DNA of 64,000 bases from Triatoma infestans (lineage: Eukaryota; Arthropoda; Insecta; Hemiptera; Reduviidae). Position 1 is the stretch's first letter. Each line of letters opens with the position of its first letter. Positions 13,160-25,213 of this stretch are shown here, piece by piece. The notes beneath the pieces are model-generated. The model was not told the origin of the DNA, searched no databases, and was given only the letters and a program-made list of their open reading frames with translations. The stretch is taken from the NCBI GenBank assembly GCA_011037195.1, contig JAAEAF010000274.1:248001-312000 (forward strand), in the 5' to 3' direction. A program made the translations under genes and the position numbers.

Positions 13160-14160
13160 ATACAAAAATCCGGTGTGAAACACTCAGACGACTCTCTCTC
13201 TTACTGCAGTTTACACAATTTAAGTGCCAAATTTTTTTCAAACTTATTATTGTTACTAAATGTTTATTTATCTTCAATTTTATATCAACTAGGGGAATTC
13301 AAACTTAATAAAATGAATTTTTTGAAGAAACGTTCATCCAAAACTTATTTTAAAATCATTTTCTGGGGAAAAAAGTTTCCAATAAAAGTGATAGGTCTCT
13401 GTATTCATAGTGTAAGGAATCTAATGAAGTCTGTCGTTTGTATGGATAAAATCGTAGCAAACTGAAAACTGTTCAGTAGAAACGCATTCCGGTCAACAGA
13501 TTTTCTTCAAACATAGAATTATGACAACATATTTAGTTCTAATTAATATTATGTAAACGATAGAATTCTGTAATAAACTAAAATAACACTTTAGAGGAAA
13601 ACATGATCCCCTCACCCATAAACCACCTTAAAAGAATTTTTTCGGGAAAATGTTACTCTTTCTTTGTAGACGTAGCTCTTTGTATTTGTAGACGATATAC
13701 CAAGTTTAAAGAAAATTGTTTTTAATCTGTTTCGTGAAAACTCAGAAAACTGTTCAGTAGAAACGCACTTCTGGTCAACCGATTTTCTTCAAACTAGGAG
13801 TATTTGCACCTATGTAATTCTATTAAATATTACTTAAATGATACAATTATATACTAAATTGAAATAGCATTTTAGAGGAAAACAGACATCCACCCCTCCC
13901 CCAAAAGCTCTCTAATGAATTTTCCCAGAGAAATGTTTCAAATAAAAGTTGTGGCTCTATATATGTGTTGTTAAACATATAAAATTCAAACAAAATTGTT
14001 GGAGCCGTTTTCGAGAAAATTCTAGAAAACTGAAAAATTCATCATAAAGGTATTTCCGGTTGAGAAATTTGTTGCTATCGGATTCTATGGTGATGCCCAA
14101 GGAATGTTAAGTTTGAACCTTGTGCAATTTTTCGTTTTTGAGGTATGCTGTTAACATACA
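13160..14160 (-). repeat. Helentron-like repeat, minus copy
   Basis: Inverted copy of the dominant family. It opens with the reverse-complemented right end (AAAAATCCGGTGTGAAACAC, then CTCTCTTACTGCAG) and contains two internal units, each with a CTGTTCAGTAGAAACGCA / GTCAAC / GATTTTCTTCAAAC block, near 13467 and 13750. The other terminus is missing or eroded near 14160. Short open frames at 13063-13465 lie across its edge and are not genes. Confidence 0.7.
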
Positions 14161-14495
14161 TATATGCACAGCCGTTAACAGCCCGTAGTTCCTACCGCCA
14201 TTTACTTCTGGCTATCGCTACCTAGGAAGACTTATATTGCATTTTACTTATTTAAAATAACATTTAGCTCACTGTTAATTATCTTTAATCTTAGGCCACA
14301 TTTACAAATTCTTTTAATCGTTTTTATGCCCTCAAAGCACATGAATGCTTGGGAAAAGTTAGCTTTGGAAATTATATTTCAGGGTTCTTTATTTCGATTG
14401 AATTTTCAGGCAAAACCAGATTGTTGACATAAACTTCTAACATTTTTCCAAGTAGCATCGAACGATAACTCAGTAACTTCTTTTTATTACCTCTA

Positions 14496-14740
14496 CCTCT
14501 TTTTTTGAGATTATCAATTATGAACAGAAAAAATGAATTTTGGTGACTATAGCTCTCGTTGTATCAAGTTTTTTTTGTTAGTTTTTTAATCATGACGCGT
14601 TAACAACTGTAGTTGTGTCCGGAGCATTCCCAATGCATTACCGGCCTAAACAATAATTCATTAATCTGACCTACCTCTTTTTTGGAGATTATCGATTAGA
14701 AACCGGAAAATGAATTTAAGAGACTGTAGCGTTTGTTATA
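14496..14740 (+). repeat. Imperfect direct repeat, about 174-bp spacing
   Basis: CTACCTCTTTTTTTGAGATT (14496) and CTACCTCTTTTTTGGAGATT (14670), each followed by a similar 50 bp (ACAGAAAAAATGAATTT / ACCGGAAAATGAATTT). The source is unknown. Confidence 0.55.
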
Positions 14741-15884
14741 TTTTATTTATTTATTTACTGTATTTTAAAATAGATAGTACAGGAGATTGGTTGACAGCTC
14801 GATTACTAAGTAATACTAGTATAAAATACTTATACACCTAATTATATAAAAGAGATTGAAAAGAAAAATACTTTCTTTTTTTTAAATGAAAAAATTATGT
14901 AAAAAGGAAAAAAAAATTAGAAAGAAGAAGTTAAAGAGGAGAGAAAAGAAAACGCACTTACATCTTCTTGTAAATAAACTCAAATTAATACACACAAATA
15001 AAGCGGTTCTAACTTTACATTAGCTATAAAGTTCTTGAGAATTAAAGAATTATTAAGACTAACATATTTCTAAAATTGATTACACTGAAAATGAAAAAGA
15101 AAATATAATTGACTTATATTATACTATTGGATTTAAAATCACTTTAATTTCAGGTGGATAACTTTTCTAATATTTTTTGCGGTAATCTGTGTAAAGTGAA
15201 CATTCAATAAAAATCTGTGTTAGATCATTGTCCTTACCGTATGTATAGTGTACATCGTTATTCAGTATTTATTATATGAATATTTTACTTAAAATAAATT
15301 TCATTTGTTTTGATGGTGAAACTCTTAATTGTCTGTAAGGCTGAAACTCTTAACGTTTGTAAGTTGTATATCTTTATTCTCTCAAAATATTATTATATGT
15401 TAGATACAGGCATGTTCAATTTTTAACATAAATCATTTTATAGAGACTATTGTAATTTGGAAACTCAGCCTTGTCAACATCCGGCTGATATAGCAAGTCT
15501 TTGTATTTATTTATGAATTTATTTTTATGTCTCAATACCATAGTGGAGTCCAGTTCCTTCTAAAGACACTAGTACCCAGTTTTGACAATCAGTCCCTTAA
15601 TTAGCTGGCCCAATCGCACAACTACATGCACATTTTCAACAGACATTAACTTTTAAAACAAATTTGGGGGATTCTATTATCACAAATTAACAAAAGTTTA
15701 ATCCACCAGTTAATTGCCAATATACTTGCAATTCTTCCCGTTTCTTATCATGTCCGGGGGTTTGTACTGGCCAAAGTAACAGTGATATAAAGTATTGCAC
15801 TGGAACATATTCTATGTTAACGTACCTTAAAGCCCAAACTTCTGGCTTTTATTTTATCGGGTTATTTTGTTTGATTTTAAGAGA

Positions 15885-16035
15885 GGGTGTGGCACCTGAG
15901 CCTTCTCAGTGCACTGCTGGTCACCGTCTATCAGAGACAGCACCAGTCTATTATAGTCCAACAACGGATTATGAACTGCAGACGCTTCTAGAGCGAGAAA
16001 ATTTAGGGCAGCACTGCTGGACTTGAGCCCGGAAC
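15885..16035 (-). mobile_element. SINE family 3, partial copy
   Basis: Minus strand: TCCGGGCTCAAGTCCAGCAG (B-box region), TCTCGCTCTAGAAGCGTCTG and GCACTGAGAAGGCTCAGGTG, colinear with the copy at 6450-6655. The A box is lost. Confidence 0.65.
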
Positions 16036-16948
16036 CATAAAACATTTATACATATAAAACCGCACTTCATAAAATCTATTATTACGTGTATTAATCAATC
16101 TTCACTATAAATGTACGAAATTAAAACCAATAGACTTGAAAAGAAAAAAAAAGTATAATCGTAAAAATTATATAAAAAAAAGTTGTCAAAGGATTCTTTC
16201 GGTTTTTTTAATTAAAACAAATAGTTATTTCAGTGACTGGATCTTAGTATTAGTTAAATGTTATTTGATAAGTAAATAAAGTGATCAAATGCTATCACTT
16301 AAAATTAAAATCAATCCATTACCTTAAACAATGGCTTTCAAAGAATATTCGAAAGAAAGCTTCCATAGCTTCCATAACCAAAAGCTTCCATAGCCAAAAC
16401 TTTCATAACTAAAACTATTTCATTTAGATCTTATTTGATAAGAGTAATCACAAGGTGAACAAGTGTTATCACAAAAAGAAAAACAGTTTATATCTGAAAT
16501 AAATATCTCTTTTTTCTTCTTTTTTTTTGGCATGTTCTTATCTTCACATGCAATTTATTTGTTATCTTGCAAAACAGCGTTTTTTTTTTAATTTAATCAA
16601 GGCTAAAATGATATGGTCTTGGCTGTTTTTTTTTCAGTTTGGGTGTTTCGCTCAAATTTCATTACTGACTTCTGTATCAGATCTTTAAACTTCTTATGTA
16701 AAGATTGCAATATGGGGCTTAAGAATTTGCCGACTTTAAAAACTCTATGTTGCTATGTCCATTTTGGAGTTGAAAGGTGAAATAGAGTTTAAATTAACAG
16801 ATGAATAAATAATTGTAAAGATAACCACATTCTAATGAAAAAGAGGGACAAGAACACAGAAAAAGGAACTTAATTTTCTTTAATGTCTCTGTATCTGCTG
16901 CGGAAAGTATTGAATATAAGAAAAGTCTCTTCTTATGTTATTAAGAAT

Positions 16949-17593
16949 TAAATTTGACGAACGACTAAACGCTGGTGAGAATGACATACATCCCAGGTCA
17001 TCTAGAATTATTTCTTTGCCTCAGTCAAAAAACTAGCTAGCTATTCTCATTCCTTAAGTGTTTAATACCAGAATGTTAGAGGGTTCGGGACAAGATAGAC
17101 TCTCTAAAAATGATTGCTCGCTTATTAGAATATGAAGTGATAATTTTTACGGAAATGTGGCTGTGCAAAAGTGTATATATATATCTTAGTGAAATTGGTT
17201 TAAATAATTATTTAATTTACAGGCAAGATAGATGTCCAGCAACCAGTAAAAACCATTCGTGGAGGTGTTCTTATTGCTATGTCCAACAAATTTACCTCCT
17301 ACAATCTTCCATGCTCTTTAAATGCAGTTAAACATCTGTTCACCATGGTCGAGGTTAGCAAAGAGAAAATAATCGTTGCAACCGCATATCTACCTTAACA
17401 GTTTTTAACCCAATGGTATATCGATTTCGCCGAGGAACTTTCACATTGCAAAGATCAATATTCGAATGCTAAGTTCGTATATAAAGGACATTCCAGGAGT
17501 AAATTGGACGAACGACTAAACGCTGGTGAGAATGACATACATCCCAGGTCATCTAGAATTATTTCTTTGCCTCAGTCAAAAAACTAACTAGCT
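16949..17593 (+). repeat. 94-bp direct repeats flanking a LINE endonuclease fragment
   Basis: The segments at 16949-17042 and 17500-17593 are nearly identical (GACGAACGACTAAACGCTGG ... CATCCCAGGTCATCTAGAAT ... CTCAGTCAAAAAACTA), differing at about two positions. They bracket the LINE piece at 17068-17490. Confidence 0.85.
17068..17490 (+). mobile_element. LINE fragment, endonuclease domain
   Basis: Across two frames it reads QNVRG, then MIARLLEYEVIIFTEMWL, SEIGLNNYLIYRQDR, RGGVLIAMSNKFTSYNLP and IIVATAYLP, the ordered motifs of the AP-endonuclease domain of jockey/CR1-type retrotransposons. Frameshifts and an early stop mark it as dead. It lies between 94-bp direct repeats. Confidence 0.7.
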
Positions 17594-17716
17594 GGCAATG
17601 GTAACTATTGTAATAACTCATCTAGTCTTTCCTTTCAACACTTAATAGAAATGTGCAAGTTTCAAATTTCTTGCATCATAATACAATTGTAAACAGTTGT
17701 AACAGCTTCTGTTTAG

Positions 17717-18855
17717 TTTTTACTTTTTCTTACTTCTAGTAAGAGGAAGTATTGCGATCTTGCCAGATTTTCGAAATTGAGTTTCACTGGAAATAAATGT
17801 TCAGTTTACCCCGGAAGTGTGTGTGTGTGTGTGTGAGTGTAACACAATATCACAAAAAAACTTCAAACTTGGTATTCCGTTTATATACTGTAACGAACAC
17901 GAATATTCCGGGCAAAATCCATCAACCGAAAGTGTGACTAAATTGAAACTTTTTGAGTTTTTCATGATTTTCTCACAAGCAGCAAACTTCGTATACTATT
18001 TAACACACAAATAACTATCACTTATATTTGAAACCGTTGTCCTCACGCGTTGGTTTAGTGGCTAGCGCACTCGCCTTTCGTCCGAGAATCCAGGCTTCCA
18101 TTCCCATGAGGACAAAATCAGTGTTGACGCATCATCGTCATAAAAAGTCGGAAGCTCAGTTAGTAGCGCCCTGTGGCTAAGGGTGGATCTAAACGGCGTG
18201 GGAACTACGTCGTGCTTACCTTACCACAGGCCTTCTGGGTAGCCTTGGCCCTTCATGGGTGTTGCGCCATTGAGTAGAGATATATTTGAAACATTTTCTG
18301 CGGAAAATTGATTTTTTAGGAGTTCAGGAGGCACGGTAGCGTTATGCTTTCCTCTAAAGTACTACGTCAGTACAATATGTGTTTTTGCCACTTACATAAT
18401 ATTAATATACATTGGAAGCATTGAGAGAAGAGCAATTTTGAAGAAAATCGGTTAACCGAAAGTGCGACTTTACGGAGTAGGTTATGACTTTTTTGAAATT
18501 TTCTCGAAAACGAGTAACGATTTCCTTTAAACTTGGTACGCTAACTTTACAGATATAAACGTATTACTTTTATTTGAAACATTTTAAAAAAAAAAATATA
18601 TATATATATATTTTGGATAGTAGTGCGAAATTTGTGGTTGGTTCAGTTTTCTAGAGCGCCCTACTGGGTCATAATGTAATCATCACTTCTCAACCCCCAA
18701 GATTAGTAGGCTGGTACTTGTCCCCCACCACCTCTATATTTATGTTAGGATAAGAACGTAAAATTTGAATTTAAAGAAATCTTGTCATTTTATATATAAT
18801 TGAATTAAAAGAAGTAAAAGAAAATCGTGTGTCTATTTCAGACAGTTTTTTTCTG
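17717..18855 (+). repeat. Helentron-like repeat, plus copy interrupted by a SINE
   Basis: The left end is TTACTTTTTCTTACTTCTAG / TAAGAGGAAGTATTG, followed by a GT microsatellite at 17818-17836 and internal units with the CCGAAAGTG...GACTTT pattern. It is split by a SINE at 18035-18280 flanked by a 12-bp target-site duplication. The right end is degraded (GAAGTAAAAGAAAATCGTGT near 18810). Confidence 0.75.
18035..18280 (+). mobile_element. tRNA-derived SINE (family 1) inside a Helentron-like repeat
   Basis: A pol III A-box-like TGGTTTAGTGGCTAGCGCAC and a weaker B box (GGCTTCCATTCCC), followed by a non-tRNA body. Flanked by a perfect 12-bp target-site duplication, TATATTTGAAAC at 18023-18034 and 18281-18292, which fixes both ends exactly. 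246 bp. Confidence 0.9.
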
Positions 18856-19384
18856 ATATAGAAGATGTCGAATTTTGAAGATCCAATATATGAGATAAAT
18901 TCCATCCACTATTGGTTAGTTTTTGTTATTAGAACATATAAAAATTTATTTAGTAAAAAAAACGCATAGTTTTAACTTAAAATTTTAATAAGGCTGACTA
19001 TAATAATATAAATAATGATCTGAATAAGGGGAAGTGGGATTGTCTCCTTTCAAACTCAATGACATCTTCTACAAATATTTTTTATTAAACTGTGTGTCAG
19101 ATTATTGATAGGCATGTTCCTAAGGTAGTGGGTATTTGATGGTGATTATTCAGTTTGGAAATATTTTAATAATTAGTCATTAAAAATTAGCCCATAAGTA
19201 TTATCAAATTCATAAAACAGTCGAATCTTATTGAAGGTTTTCTTAATTAGGTACGGAAGAATGTAAAAATTGTATGTCAATGTGCTATTTCATTAAAGAG
19301 TTCTCCCTCAATGGTAATATTTAAGAACTTCTGGAGTTTTAATAACGCCACAAAATAAAACCGTTCAATACCAAACCTCTAAGC

Positions 19385-19480
19385 GCATTGTTCGGTGATG
19401 GACAGTGTTGGCGAGAGAACACTTGCAGTGCAATGAGCCATCTCAGTATACTGAGATTGCTCCAGGCGCCAATGACGCGC
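19385..19480 (+). mobile_element. SINE family 3, tail fragment
   Basis: GACAGTGTTGGCGAGAGAAC through ATTGCTCCAGGCGCCAATGA matches the tail of family 3 (GCAGTGTTGGCG ... GGGCGCCAATAA). The head is missing. Confidence 0.5.
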
Positions 19481-19629
19481 CTTAATTAAAAAAAACAACC
19501 CTATTGCAATTTTGAGTAGCCACCTTGAATATGCCTCCTCAGTATATGATCACCACTATATAAAATAAAAATAAATAAAATCGATAAAGTTTAGCGAAGA
19601 TTTTTGAAATATGCCCTCTATAAAGTTGT

Positions 19630-19960
19630 GATCCTGGTTGATTTGATTATGATTCCGCACTGCTGTCCTAGTACCATTACAGATATGCAGAGAAACTACA
19701 GATTTAATACTGCTGTCTAAACTCATTCATTACTCCCACCTATTATTGTCCAGATCTCTATCGCCTCAGCAACACTAATGTGACCACTTATCAAGTCAGA
19801 CATCACAAACAATTTTTTTATCAACCACCATTCTTTCAGTTATGCTCTTAATAGTCCACTGATCCGTCTCCAACGTCTGGGTAACATCTACAATACGACA
19901 GTCCTTTTTCCAAGCTACCTAACCTAAGACCTACAATAGTAAAGCATCCTTCGGTCACTC
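19630..19960 (+). mobile_element. LINE fragment, C-terminal end
   Basis: Frame-shifted reading gives YCPDLYRLSNTNVTTYQVRH and ITNNFFINHHSFSYALNSPL then IRLQRLGNIYN, resembling the conserved C-terminal tail of jockey/CR1 reverse transcriptase proteins. No RT core is nearby. Confidence 0.5.
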
Positions 19961-22900
19961 ACAGTTCTTAAACTATGACCATTTCTTTGTATCTGATATT
20001 TTACCCAGAAGTTTGATCTTATTTTACATTTTAGATTTGAAAAATAAATATTTTTGTACTTTATAATTTAACATCTTTTGCAATATGTAAATTTTTATTA
20101 TTACATTTTATATATTATTATTATATAATTTTAAATTTTTATTAAGTTTTATTAAAAGTATTTAAAATTCAAATTGTTTGTAATATAGATTCTCTCGTTA
20201 CTTTGTTACAACATTTATTTTTATTTCATTTACATTTTATTTAATTTGAATTCCTGTTTTATATTTTTAAGATATTTTTGTAATTCTGTTTATATTCCTT
20301 ATTCTAATATTTTGTTTACATTATTATTTATTTTGTTTTAACATTCGTTTTGCAATGATTAAAATCATAAAAGGATCTATACCCGTGTAAAGTAAATAAC
20401 TATATATATAAATAAAAAAATTAAACAATCCACTTTGCTATAAAAAACATTGGAAAAATCTACCTTTGTTATTTGTAATTGAAAAACTTTTATCAGAATA
20501 ACAACACAATCATCTTACACTCCATAAGTTACATAAGAACTATCTATTGCATTTATTGTTTTAGATTTTTTTATTATTTTAGGCATATTGTTATATTTTT
20601 GAAAATGTACCGTACTTGTTTTTTCCCTTGAAAATGTATCTTATTTATTTTTTTCGAATCTCTAAGTGAATTATGATGTCATTTCACAAATTGGTATACA
20701 ATGGAGTAAGAATCAGGCGATGCTAAACTAGCGGTGAAAGGGTCAATGGTAGAGTGTAAGTGATTTTATATAAAGTAGCAAAATATCTAAAAATCTTAAA
20801 TTTATGTATGCATAGATCATATTATAATTAATAAAATTAGGTTCAACCGTATGGAAAATTAATTAGCTGATCTTAAAATGAAACCATGCACAATTCTGGG
20901 ATAAATATCTGAAAATCAACTGCAGAATGCAAATGATTATTATTGCTTTAATACATCACTTAAAAGTTTTAATAAAATACTAAAAATATCTTTTTTTAAG
21001 AATTGAAATTTTATTTTAAATCATTCTAATTTAGAAATATTTAGATTTTAAATATTGCGATATCGTTGTTTTAAAATATTAAGAACTTAGATGTCTTCAA
21101 TTGCAACTCAGTGCAAGAAAAAAAAGAAGCGAATAATACATTTTTAATTTTATGTAACATTTGTTATACTTTATTCTGTTTTTTAGAGTATTATTATTAT
21201 TATTATTAACTTTATGTAACTTCAGAAGAATTAATAATAGCATATTTATGGCTCAATATTTATATTGGGTAAATATTTGGATTAAATTAAGACAACTGTA
21301 AATAAAAGTGTTTTGTTAATACATCTAATCTTTTACTTTAAAGGTTTAAATTTGCTATGCATGTTTCCAACTGTAATTATTGATTTCATTCTCAGAAAAG
21401 ATCGTACAGTACAGAAGTACAATTTACTGGTATTTATACATAATATACTTGGCATGTTGAATAGATATAAAATAATTATTTATTATAAATTAAACTTTGT
21501 ATGTAAATGTAGGTTTTTTTAACCAAGAAATTATTATTATTTTTATTAAATTCATTACACAGCAAGATATTATAATATAATTAATAACTTAAAAAAAACA
21601 CTTTTGAAAATAAATATTTCATAGTTTCATAATAAGTCTTTAATGACCACTCTGGTTAGCAATATTAGATGACCACAACATCATCTAAATTATTTTTCCA
21701 ACTTCAGTTATTTTTTTGGATGTTATTTTATTAACTGATAAGTTGCATTATAATGTTTTTATTAATTGTAAAGATAAGGAAAACAGTCACTCATTTGGCA
21801 CCTATTATATACAGTAATAACTTTGATATTTTTCCAAATTAAACATCAAGATCGAATTTGGGTAGAAATTGCGCAGAAAATATTGAAATCACATACATAT
21901 ACAAAACTAATAAAAGATGAAGAAAATCCATGTATTTTAATTACGAATCTTTCATTAGAACATCAACATAATAATCTTATTCAATAATCTTACAAGTTTT
22001 GTAAATACTAGGGACTCAACTGTATTTTATATATTATAATTTATTTAAATTAATATTTTGTTAAGTCAGTAATTAATTTGAGTAATTAAGAAAGTAATTA
22101 TTTGTTAACTTAGTCATTCTGAAAACTGTGTATATTGTGTATTGCTTTTTTCTCACTAATAATCAGAATTATTTATAAATAAACTGCTAGGAGCTGAACA
22201 AATTGGATCATTAAGTCAAAGGCTTAATTTTCAGAAACCAAAAGAAAAAGTTTAGGGGTTCCTACAAAAAGTTCTCTTTTTACAATGATGAATGCAATGT
22301 GATGGATTAAAATAAAATTTTATTTTCTGTTCAAGATAAATTCATTCAAGTAACTAAATAGTAGTTGCGATATTAGGTCTTTGGTTTAATAAAATAATAT
22401 GATAATAATAACATAAAAATAAAATAATAACATTCTTGAGTAATTACATTTAATTTTAAAGTATCTTAAAAACTACTAACTAATTTAAAATATTTTTGTT
22501 TATTCAGTGTATTATTAAATAATGTTAAACATGTTGAAAGAATAAATTTAATATGAAATCTGTATTAAATCAATTCCAGAATCTAAATGATCATTTATCA
22601 ACAATACTACTATTTCCCAATCCTGGTGAAGCTAGCAATAACTAACAATATCCACAAATATGTTATTATTAATAATTGCTTTCTTACATTTAAGTGTCAT
22701 ATTGATTTTTAATTGATTAATGAAAGAATTTTATGTTCTTTCCAATGACTATATTTGCCTAACCTCTATTCAAATGCAGATGAGAAAATAAAATACTTAC
22801 AAATAATTTACATCCAAAGGAAAAATAAATTTTTTGGATAAAAACAAAATATAACAATTTTATTTTTATATTTTTTTATCAGTGGTTCTCTACCATTTAA

Positions 22901-23127
22901 ACTTCATCTACTCCAGAAATATGCATATAAACAGTCAAGCCATGAATGAGGAACAAATGACAAAACAATAATCTCTGCATCCTTCTCTTATTGCAGCTCT
23001 TCTTTTTTTAATGGAGTACATGTAACATTTCACTAAATTTGTGGTACTGGGTAGTATTCCCGATCTTGGCCTTGTATTTTAATTGAGTATTAAAGTGAGA
23101 AATATGTATTAAAGCAGGTTTGCTATC
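19961..23127. other. Gene-free, very AT-rich 3.2 kb stretch
   Basis: Homopolymer and ATT-rich tracts only. Open frames are under 70 codons and of low complexity. Notably free of the Helentron-like family. Confidence 0.5.
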
Positions 23128-23190
23128 CGCCTCCGTCCACGACACTAGATCGGTAATTGGTGGATGTAAAACCCGCTTGAAAAAATAGGA
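23128..23190 (+). mobile_element. SINE family 2, 3'-end fragment
   Basis: CCGCCTCCGTCCACGACAC, GATCGGTAATTGGTGGATG and CCCGCTTGAAAAAATAG match in order the 3' part of the intact family 2 copy. The tRNA-like head is absent (5' truncation). Confidence 0.6.
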
Positions 23191-23278
23191 ATTACTTTTT
23201 TTTTTATTTCAGTCATTTTTGCTGGTTATACAAATTCATATATATATATTTTTTATAACGTTTATTATTAAACAAATA

Positions 23279-23851
23279 CAGTGGACCCTCGCTATAACGC
23301 TGCCCAAGGGGATATGAAATCACCCTCGTTATAGGGTTACCCTAGCTATAGCGAGTGCAGGAAATTATGAATCATTTGAGGATAGAAACTTAAAAAAAAT
23401 ATACATATAACAAAAGATGTTTCCGATAAAGAAAAAGGTGTGAACTATAAAAGTGAAAAACAGCAAGAAGATGCACTTCGCTTCAGTTTCAAACGACAAC
23501 TGCCGGGATAATATCATGGGATGGGACTTCTGAGAACCCGGAGTAGGATGGTATACTTGGAAAAAGTTTCCGGGTAAGCTGTGCGGCTGACTTTTTAGAG
23601 AAATTAGGACATCCTTTGGCCTGGCCCTTCTGCTTAGCTAACGTAATATTTCATCATTTTGAACACCTGCACGTTTGTATTGAATTAGGTGATAGGTACA
23701 TTTTTACTTATTACAACTAGGATCGCCGATGTGCTTATATTTCTTTAACTCTTATTGTTCTACAGTATATGGAAATGAACTAATCAGAAATTGGAACCCC
23801 AGTCCTAGACCCGCGTTATATCCGAATCCGCTGTGTCACGAGGGCCCACCG
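23279..23851. mobile_element. pogo/Tigger-like MITE
   Basis: Begins CAGTGGACCCTCGCTATAAC and ends CACGAGGGCCCACCG: imperfect terminal inverted repeats (11 of the first 13 bases match) directly flanked by TA on both sides. The CAGTGGA-type start, the TA target and the ATAACG sub-terminal repeats are typical of the pogo/Tigger group of Tc1/mariner elements. The 573 bp hold no transposase frame, so it is non-autonomous. Confidence 0.75.
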
Positions 23852-24009
23852 TAATAGATTTTTATTTGTTGAAGTTTTATGTGTACACAATTACATTGAC
23901 CATTTATAATTTTGATGAATTTCTTTTATTTGAATGTTTCATACTTCTCTAGTAGTAGCCATTACAAGTTTACTTGAATATAAATGGTACAAGATGTTTA
24001 AATGCATGG

Positions 24010-24500
24010 CTTTATGTGGATTAGAGGCCTAAGACACAACGAATCAAAGACGGCATTGCTAAAGAGGCTGCCATTTCAGGGAAATGATCCACATAAAACT
24101 CCCTCCAACGCACATCAAACAAATCATAAGGCGCCACATCTTGAATATGTGGTAACTAGAATACAGTAGTTCAGATAAGGGAGCCTTTTTCAAAAGCCAT
24201 TGCCTATGGTCGAAAAACCTCCATGGTTTAAGGAATTAACCATAAACAAGAAGGAAAAATAATTAGATTGAAGTCCATCCATTCAGTTTGCGGTGCTTAC
24301 CTTTATAAAAGCAGAGAACCTATCCGTTATGCGAGAGATGCCACGAGCGAGAGCAGGACTTTAAACATATAGTAATAGAGTGCCCATCAATGTTTCACAA
24401 AAGGGATAGATTATTTAAAGAGCTTCTTTTCAATATGAGGAAATTACATTCTATAACAATATAGCTATCATGAAACTAGTATTGAATTCCTGATCTTGAT
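24010..24500 (+). mobile_element. LINE fragment, RNase H/zinc-knuckle end
   Basis: TYPLCERCHEREQDFKHIVI followed by ECPSMFHKRDRLFKELL shows the CxxC...H...C knuckle found near the C-terminus of RNase H-bearing LINE proteins. Upstream, PWFKELTINKK is compatible. Stops interrupt the frame. Confidence 0.6.
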
Positions 24501-25003
24501 TATCTGACAAATAAATATCATGAAATGAAGTCGTGATCTAAATTATACTGTATGTAAATTTATCGAGCGATTGGACTTCTTGCGTCTCCAGTGCTGGCTT
24601 TATGGTTGAAAATCTATGCCAAAAAAACAAATACCAAAAAATTCATGGCAATTGAGAAAATATTTTAATAGATTAGAATTTTAAGAATTATCGTAATTTG
24701 AAGTGTTTTTTTTAACGAAATAAAAATTGTCAGAATCTACATAATTCACGTTTCTTTTTTTAACTAAAAGATTTAACAGAAAATAAGGTGATATATTAAT
24801 AATATTCCCATCTTTATTCCCAACTACTCTTCTCATACTTGATTATTTATGTAATAAAAATATGAAATAAACATTGAATGACTAATTCTTTTAAAAACGC
24901 AAACAGTAAATGTTTTCAAAGTGACTAAAGTTAGTTAATATTATTCGTATTTTCATTTTATATAATATATTAAGTACTTTTGCAATTTTTCACAATTTGC
25001 ACA

Positions 25004-25207
25004 CTAGGACCTCAGCGGCTTTGTGGTGTTGTGCAGCGCGAGAGGGCCACACTATGATCACGAGATGCGCAAGGCCGACTGCGCACCGACTGCACCTTTA
25101 TCCAATTGGTCGTCGCCGTGTCTCCTCATCAGGGCATCCCCGTTCTTCACCGCTTCTTATAACCGTCCGACCCGGCTTACTGTCAAACAAACCCTCCAGT
25201 TAACGTG
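25004..25207 (+). promoter_or_regulatory. GC-rich island ending in a splice-donor-like GTAAGT; candidate promoter/5' UTR exon
   Basis: About 200 bp of clearly GC- and CpG-rich DNA in otherwise extremely AT-rich sequence. It contains a palindromic CCAAT-type site (CCAATTGG near 25101), a TATA-like TTATAAC near 25157, and at its right edge ACGTG followed by GTAAGT (25208-25213). The second FASN needs a non-coding first exon upstream of 58467 and none is obvious nearby, so this is a candidate, with an intron of about 33 kb. That link is inference. Short open frames here have no recognisable protein character. It could equally be a fragment of an unknown repeat. Confidence 0.35.
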
Positions 25208-25213
25208 GTAAGT

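Noticed and set aside
24997..25211. Overlapping 68- and 62-codon open frames in the GC-rich block
   Set aside because: Two frames are open in the same GC-rich sequence, which is expected from composition. No domain, no conserved start context.
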